A stretch of DNA of 64,000 nt from Holothuria scabra (Eukaryota > Echinodermata > Holothuroidea > Aspidochirotida > Holothuriidae): NCBI GenBank assembly GCA_037179385.1, contig CM074189.1, positions 21,029,020 to 21,093,019 on the forward strand. Reading direction: 5' to 3'. Both the position numbers and the translations under genes were made by a program. Within the stretch, counting starts at the first letter, position 1. Each line of letters begins with the position of its first letter. Below, piece by piece: positions 58,653 through 64,000 of the stretch. The notes beneath the pieces are model-generated. The model was not told the DNA's origin, ran no database searches, and worked only from the letters and a program-made list of their open reading frames with translations.

Positions 58653-59137
58653 TTAAACTATGGTTTTCCACAACCTCGTCGGGATTAAAATCATAAGCCA
58701 CATTGTTTACAAACCTCCTTTAATTCCTGTATACTTGTTTCCAAGGTCAAAAGGTAAAACAGATTACACCAGAAATGCATCATTCAAGGACAATTTCAGT
58801 CTGACGCTTAAGGGGAAAAGCAGTCCTCCCAATTTAAAATGGTTTATTACTCTATCCTATTCCATGATAAATGGCTGTTGAGAACCATAATGGCAACATT
58901 TTTTTTTAATGAATTGTGAAGTCATCAGGAGTAAATTATTGTTTCACCTTGAAAATGCGACATTTATTTTCCTAAATATGTCAAAGGTACTTGGAAAATG
59001 GTTACAATTTCATATAGGTCTGTGTGAATTCTTTTGCCCTCGAGATCTAAGAATGAAAGTTTATATTTAAGTGTCGAAAAAGAATGAAAACAAGTTGAAA
59101 CTATAAACAAGGAATCTTATCTACTTTATCTAGGACT
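58653..59137. other. No gene recognised
   Basis: A 73-codon plus-strand frame at 58660-58881 is anonymous; otherwise unique AT-rich DNA. Confidence 0.5.
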
Positions 59138-59309
59138 TGGGCACGGAAGGCAAGACTTTGGCCATTTCACTTGTTTTTACGGCCTCAGCCCTCCCCTTTT
59201 TTTGCCACATCAACAATAAAGCACACGGGAAATTAGCAGTGCAACTCCCTTACATCCCTGCTTTCTTTTAAGTCAGCGCCCTCCTTTGGAATGTCTGGAT
59301 CCGCGCCGA
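59138..59309 (+). mobile_element. Short MITE with GGATCCGCGCC end, second copy
   Basis: TTTTTACGGCCTCAGCCCTCCC, CAACAATAAAGCACACGGGA, TGCAACTCCCTTACATCCCT, TTAAGTCAGCGCCC and GGAATGTCTGGATCCGCGCC are collinear with 40629-40783. The right end is better preserved here, the left end there. Confidence 0.65.
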
Positions 59310-59889
59310 AGTTACAGTAATTCTATTGCTTGGTAAATATGTTTTCGATTGTTGCACTCACTGATTAATAAAAAAGGAAAAATAAACATAAAAATGGGAC
59401 ATTAAAGTAAAAGACTTATGTTCATGGCAAATGTAAATTCAAATTACAAAATATTCGGATAATATTGAGGGCAAAAGTCTAAAATGTTGTAGTTATATGT
59501 TAATTTCGCACACTAACTTTCATAAACATTGTAATTTATTACTTTGTTAACATGTGCCACGTGATACAAACACCGAAAAAAAGAAGATGTCAAAAATAAT
59601 CGCTTTGCACATTCAGAAGTGTCGCCGGATACCGCATCATGCGTGCTCTTAGTTCTCTATTTAAAATGTGGTGTGTGAATCTTCCAGTGAGCATGCCCGC
59701 TGCATTAATCACCAGATAATGACTCTGCGAGAGATTTATGGGGACGCGATCCCAATATATTTAAGAAAAACCACGACTATGTGGACTTTGGAGACTTTAT
59801 ATGCGATACATTATCATTAGCCCACTTTCAAAAGGTCACACAATGAACGCTACGGAGGTAAGTCTGACCATGGAGTTGCTCCATCAGTC
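59310..59889. other. No gene recognised
   Basis: Unique-looking AT-rich DNA. Confidence 0.5.
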
Positions 59890-60045
59890 CACCTACTGCC
59901 GTTGTGCGTGATGTTCCGCATAAGCAATGGAGTAGGGAAAACGATCCAGTGAACCACCACTGAAAAAAGGCTGTGGCCTTGTCGAGGCTGTGTCGACTTG
60001 AACCAATAGATTGGAAACTGGGCCTTAAAACTCTATCTAACTCTT
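59890..60045 (+). repeat. tRNA-derived SINE, headless copy
   Basis: CCTACTGCCGTTGTGCGTGA, TTCCGCATAAGCAATGGAG, GTGAACCACCACTGAAAAAA, GGCTGTGG and TTGGAAACTGGGCCTTAAAA are followed by CTCTATCTAACTCTTAC. The tRNA-like head is missing. The body matches the 25.6-kb copy closely. Confidence 0.75.
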
Positions 60046-60562
60046 ACTTCATTAGTCCATGGTTTGATAGGAGGGCAGCTTCTCCAAGTGATTCTCCAAT
60101 GTTACTTTATTTGAGCATGGTTTATTACATGATTTTCTTTTATTGTCTTTACTCTTTATTAATGCTTAGTGACAGCAGAAGTAACACCACAAGCAAAAGA
60201 TAACGTCCAAACTGTGACGTCACATTACCTAAAGCTTTACCGGGCTTGCTATCAGCTTGTAGTTTCATATTGATTTTGTGGTCTTAAAGAATGAACGACA
60301 TATTTTCTTAAAAGAACTGTAAATGAGATTTTGCGATTCACGTCCTCTCCTTGTTAACATTCATTCCTTCAATCTCAGCCCGTCTCTTATTAAAGGTGAA
60401 AACTGATATGACTGCTTTCAAGTAACATTTCTTAGGATCTTAAGTTGCATAACATGATCCCAGACATGTCCGATCATAATGTAATAATGTGCAAGAATAC
60501 ATCGTGTTCCAGTCACATCCGGTACCTATATCTCACGTCGCATTACAAATAACTTTCATACC

Positions 60563-60922
60563 TTGCAAGAACGAACCGTTTTAGAAATACGGTGCTCTTT
60601 CAGGACATCGGATTACAAATTTCGGGAATCGTTTTCGCGGCACATTTGGTGCTTCCAGAATAGGATACGTGTTCTTGTAAAGAGGAAACAGCTTTTCGAA
60701 GTCGTCTTCCTTATTTTGATCACTGTATTAGTAGTTAAACAAGTGTTCGTTCCTTCTTTGATAGCAACCGCAACGTCAAGTGTTGAAAGCTTGAGAAGCA
60801 CGTCTACTAAAGCCCCCGGGAAATATCCTATAACAGGGAACAGGGCTGGTGTGTGTTTTATTGTAAAGTCGATTTGGAATGTTCGCCGAAACGCGCTTCG
60901 AGAAGACTTTGGAATAACTTGA
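60563..60922 (+). CDS. Weak candidate: single-pass membrane protein or exon
   Basis: A 119-codon frame with a basic N-terminal part, a hydrophobic segment at about residues 45-66 (LFEVVFLILITVLVVKQVFV, preceded by VLVKRKQ) and then a Ser/Thr-rich stretch (TATSSVESLRSTSTKAP). A basic tail, one membrane span and a Ser/Thr stem is the layout of type II Golgi enzymes, but no catalytic domain follows before the stop. The frame overlaps no repeat I recognise. An opposite 105-codon frame covers the same bases. No promoter, polyadenylation or splice context supports it, so it may be chance. Confidence 0.2.
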   Translation: MQERTVLEIRCSFRTSDYKFRESFSRHIWCFQNRIRVLVKRKQLFEVVFLILITVLVVKQVFVPSLIATATSSVESLRSTSTKAPGKYPITGNRAGVCFIVKSIWNVRRNALREDFGIT

Positions 60923-63753
60923 CTTGGCACCTTTGTTTTGCTTTGGTTTAGGATATATCGTACTGGGATTTTAGTATTAAAGGTAACGTGAAGATGAGAT
61001 GCATTTAACAGAATGCACGGTATTGCCCGTTACAACATGAACTAATCACGCTCTCGATGAGGTGTGCATTGCACAGAAATGCGTTATCCAAAGAGCACTA
61101 AATATTGTTGATATACCGCCAGTAACTCTCTCTATGTCTGTTACTGTGATCGCCACTTACGTTCCTTGTGTTACCTGAAGACGGTCAAATCCCCAAAGAC
61201 TTTGAGTTATTGAATAACACTGAAATTGAAATAACAAAACGCAGATGAGAGGTAGATAGCCGTGATCTTGAGAGATAACAGAGTGATTTAATAATTCTGG
61301 ATTTTCTTCGAGTGATTTCCGTGCTATATACACCTTATAAGATGCTTCGAAAAGACTTGATCGGTCTTAAATTAGCGTGGGTAGATGAATCTTGTCATTA
61401 AATAATGTATGAATCTTATGTGCATTACGTAAAAGTAGACAAGTGTTATGCAGTTTTGTCTTTTGATGAGATATGTGTTTGTTACTTCTTTTTTCGTCTG
61501 ACTATCTTTCTCACAATCCTGGAACTTCATATGTTGTAATAGTCAACTTGAAAGTTACTGTGGAAAAAGCAACTCGCGCCAGACAAGCTTGCTCTCACGA
61601 TACTCATACATACATACACCTGGCATAATTATCATTATATTTGCATGTAGTGTGTATGTTTTATGTCACCTATTCCCAGGAATTGGTTTTCACTGTAACG
61701 TTCTCATTCGAAGTGCTGGATAATTACAGATATCTAAGGATGTATCTCAAGTTATGAGAGTATTTGTTCTTTTCTTTACTGCCTTGGAACTTGAGTTACA
61801 ACCACTGCAGCAGTAACGTGTTGAATTGCATCAAGATAGAGCAAAAAGATAATCGTAATACGCTTTCGTGTGTAGATTGCATACGCACTTTACCTCGCCC
61901 TGCGAAGACTTATGGATGGATGTCTCATAAGCAAAAACGCAAAGTTTTACAATTCCCTTCGCTGGCACCCACAATTGTCTCAACAAGATACATTTATAGT
62001 GTATTAGATAGGACAAATGTTCCCTTTATCTTCATCCGGAATAGTTCTACCTTTAGACCTGAAGACACGTGTACTCGATGGCAAATTGGCTGTGGGTAGG
62101 CTAGCCGGACTGTAAAAACAATGAAGATACTAACCGAAGGGGTCTTAGTAAAGTAGATGACAAGATAAAGCCTCAGTAACGTCCACCCTTTTCTGATATT
62201 ACAATCTTGCAAGACGAGTGGCTCTGTTATCTCGAATAAAACCAAGTGAATCCGTCGAACAGTTTCAGAAATTTTAAGAGGTTTCTCCCTGTTTAATGAG
62301 GAGATATGTGGTCAACGGCGTTTTCTTATAATTAACGTTTAGACTTGAATGCGGCGCTTACATCACGTTTTGTTTAAGGTTGTTGACATTCATGTTACCA
62401 CTATCTTAAGAGCGATTTTCATCACTTGTTATCCTAGACGTGCAGCAGACAACATATGACTTAAAAACATTATACTTATCGTGATTTTATTGTGGATGGT
62501 GTTTGATACAAAAAGTGTCGAGAGACGGAAATTACGTCGTGGCCTTTGAATGGATAGGATGATATAACATGGTATCATGCCCATGTACTTGCAGTAACTT
62601 TCGGTGTGATTTACCACACATTTCCATTATATGTCAACTTTTTCTAGATAAACGGGTATTAAGATAAATATAACAGCTTGTTTTTCAGTGAAGATATATA
62701 TATCATAACTGCAACGACTACTAACACTTGTATCACGACAACAGTTATCACAGTTTATAAGGACGGATTCAAATCGACAACTGTAATAATGCTAACAACG
62801 ATTAATAACTGTCAGACTTTGCCTTGTGAAGAGGGCGTCACGTGTTAGGAACGAAAACCGACTGAAGCAAGTTTTACTTTTTCTCGGTCAAATAGAGGAC
62901 ACGGAGAAGTCTGTCAGATTTATGAGACAATTCGGCTAACATGGTCTTTATGTAGGATAGGAATCGTTGCCACAAACTATGTGATTAGATATTTTTCTAA
63001 GCTTGTGCGGAGCTGGGATGATAATCCCTGCAAGGATTTGGTTTTTCTTTTATTTCTGTAAATGCCGAATGCAATTCATGTATTGAAATTTTCTATACAG
63101 CTGTTAATGTGTGACAAATCTTTACAGCTCGACGGATGTTGTCCTAATTGACGTTGATACTCGTCGGAATACTCTTAGGTTGTACCCGTGTTCTGGTCCC
63201 ACGATTAACATTAGGTGTCTCGTTTAAATCTCGTTGAAGGCTTATTGCAACAAATATGTACACTTTGAAGTGCAAGGAAACTGATATTTTTGAAGTGCAG
63301 AAACATTTCGGACGGAATATGTTCTCGACAACCGAATGAGTCTCAGTTGAAATAATTGCATTTGGAGGTTGGCAAGTGATTTCGTTTGAAATTGAGACAA
63401 GAAATAACCCGAGAGAAACTTTGAACTGGTCTGATGATTGTTTTTAAAGAGGGGAGCTATAATCTATTGACTTGGTTTAGGAATGGACCAACAGTTATGG
63501 GTCGTTTTGATTCAAATATCACTATAGATAAGCTTGAATGAATCCTTATTGTACACAAATCCGACTAAAAGTTATGTAAAATTTTGGAAATTGAGAAATA
63601 AATACGAAGTTCGGTTGTCCTGATGAGCGGTCACAATTCAAATGTCAGTTTTCACCAATTCGTGAGAGGTAAATGGAGAAGGTGGCGAACCGTTGGCAAG
63701 GTAATTAAAGCATTTTTTTACGTATATTTTTCGATTTTACCATTTTCTCACAG
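60923..63753. other. No gene recognised
   Basis: About 2.8 kb of unique-looking DNA. The 111-codon plus-strand frame at 61764-62099 and the 83-codon minus-strand frame at 61994-62245 overlap and are anonymous. No repeat family recognised. Confidence 0.5.
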
Positions 63754-63845
63754 GGGAACTTGTTTCTTCTCTTGGGCTTTCGGGAAAGACAGAGAGCTAA
63801 ATGACGCGCGCGAAGAGTGCCCAATCGTCAGCTGATAATTCCGAG
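63754..63845 (+). other. Possible exon with good splice signals, perhaps a first coding exon
   Basis: A pyrimidine-rich tract ending TTTTCTCACAG precedes position 63754, and GAG-GTAAGTG follows 63845; both fit consensus splice sites. All three frames from the first base hit stops. However, the ATG at 63801 opens a frame (MTRAKSAQSSADNSE) that runs into the donor, as a first coding exon with 5' UTR would. The rest would lie beyond the window. Short chance matches of this kind are common in AT-rich DNA. Confidence 0.2.
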
Positions 63846-63898
63846 GTAAGTGTTCTTCATTTACATTTTTTTACATATTTACATATCCTCACTTATTA

Positions 63899-64000
63899 AA
63901 GGCTGTCATTCGTCACCCCAAACTACAATTTTTCGGTAATCTACAGGAATTCTCTTTTGACAGAGTTGTTTGCTTGATATTAATTTGAAAATGCCGACTT
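63899..64000 (-). mobile_element. Harbinger-like MITE, copy f, cut by the window edge
   Basis: After TTA at 63896-63898, AAGGCTGTCATTCGTCACCCC and AAACTACAATTTTT are the inverse of the right end of copies a-d. The remainder lies outside the window. Confidence 0.7.

Overview
This window looks like AT-rich, non-coding nuclear DNA from an animal. It contains no operons, no dense ORFs and no convincing multi-exon gene. The longest open frames lie in tandem repeats or mobile elements, or show no recognisable domain. Penelope-like retroelement fragments, tRNA- and snRNA-derived SINEs, many MITEs and frequent AGGCCTA words suggest a marine deuterostome. An echinoderm is my best guess, but this is inference and no marker gene confirms it.

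Layout. 1-5 kb: sparse DNA, then a cluster of foldback elements with a 57-bp minisatellite growing from the flank of one. 5.9-19.6 kb: a U2-snRNA-derived retroposon copy, Harbinger-like and foldback MITEs, SINE fragments, and a triple-nested locus at 15.5-16.4 kb. 19.6-22.3 kb: a GC-rich element complex bounded by GCGTAGC-type ends. 22.3-38 kb: mostly unique DNA with a tRNA-Glu-derived SINE, two very palindromic foldback elements and several dispersed MITE families. 38-50 kb: more MITEs, an 18-bp-period minisatellite, a Harbinger-like MITE inserted into another copy of its own family, and the best U2-derived retroposon. 50.7-54.4 kb: two decayed Penelope-like fragments with a hammerhead-ribozyme-like motif, separated and followed by long (TA)n tracts, then arrays of 65-bp and 52-bp units. 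54-64 kb: sparse DNA with a few MITE and SINE copies and two weak coding candidates, at 60.6 kb and at the right edge.

The most interesting signals are these. (1) Foldback elements with unrelated interiors share one terminus, TACACTCTAAAA; each interior is a short motif repeated in alternating orientation. (2) A hammerhead-like core, CTGATGA...GAAACGTC with a CCAC/GTGG stem I, lies in the 3' part of a Penelope-like fragment. (3) A dispersed family carries the 5' end of U2 snRNA fused to an unrelated body. (4) Nested insertions give filled/empty-site evidence for the target duplications of three MITE types.

No gene network can be inferred. The window is best read as intergenic or intronic DNA shaped by successive transposon insertions.
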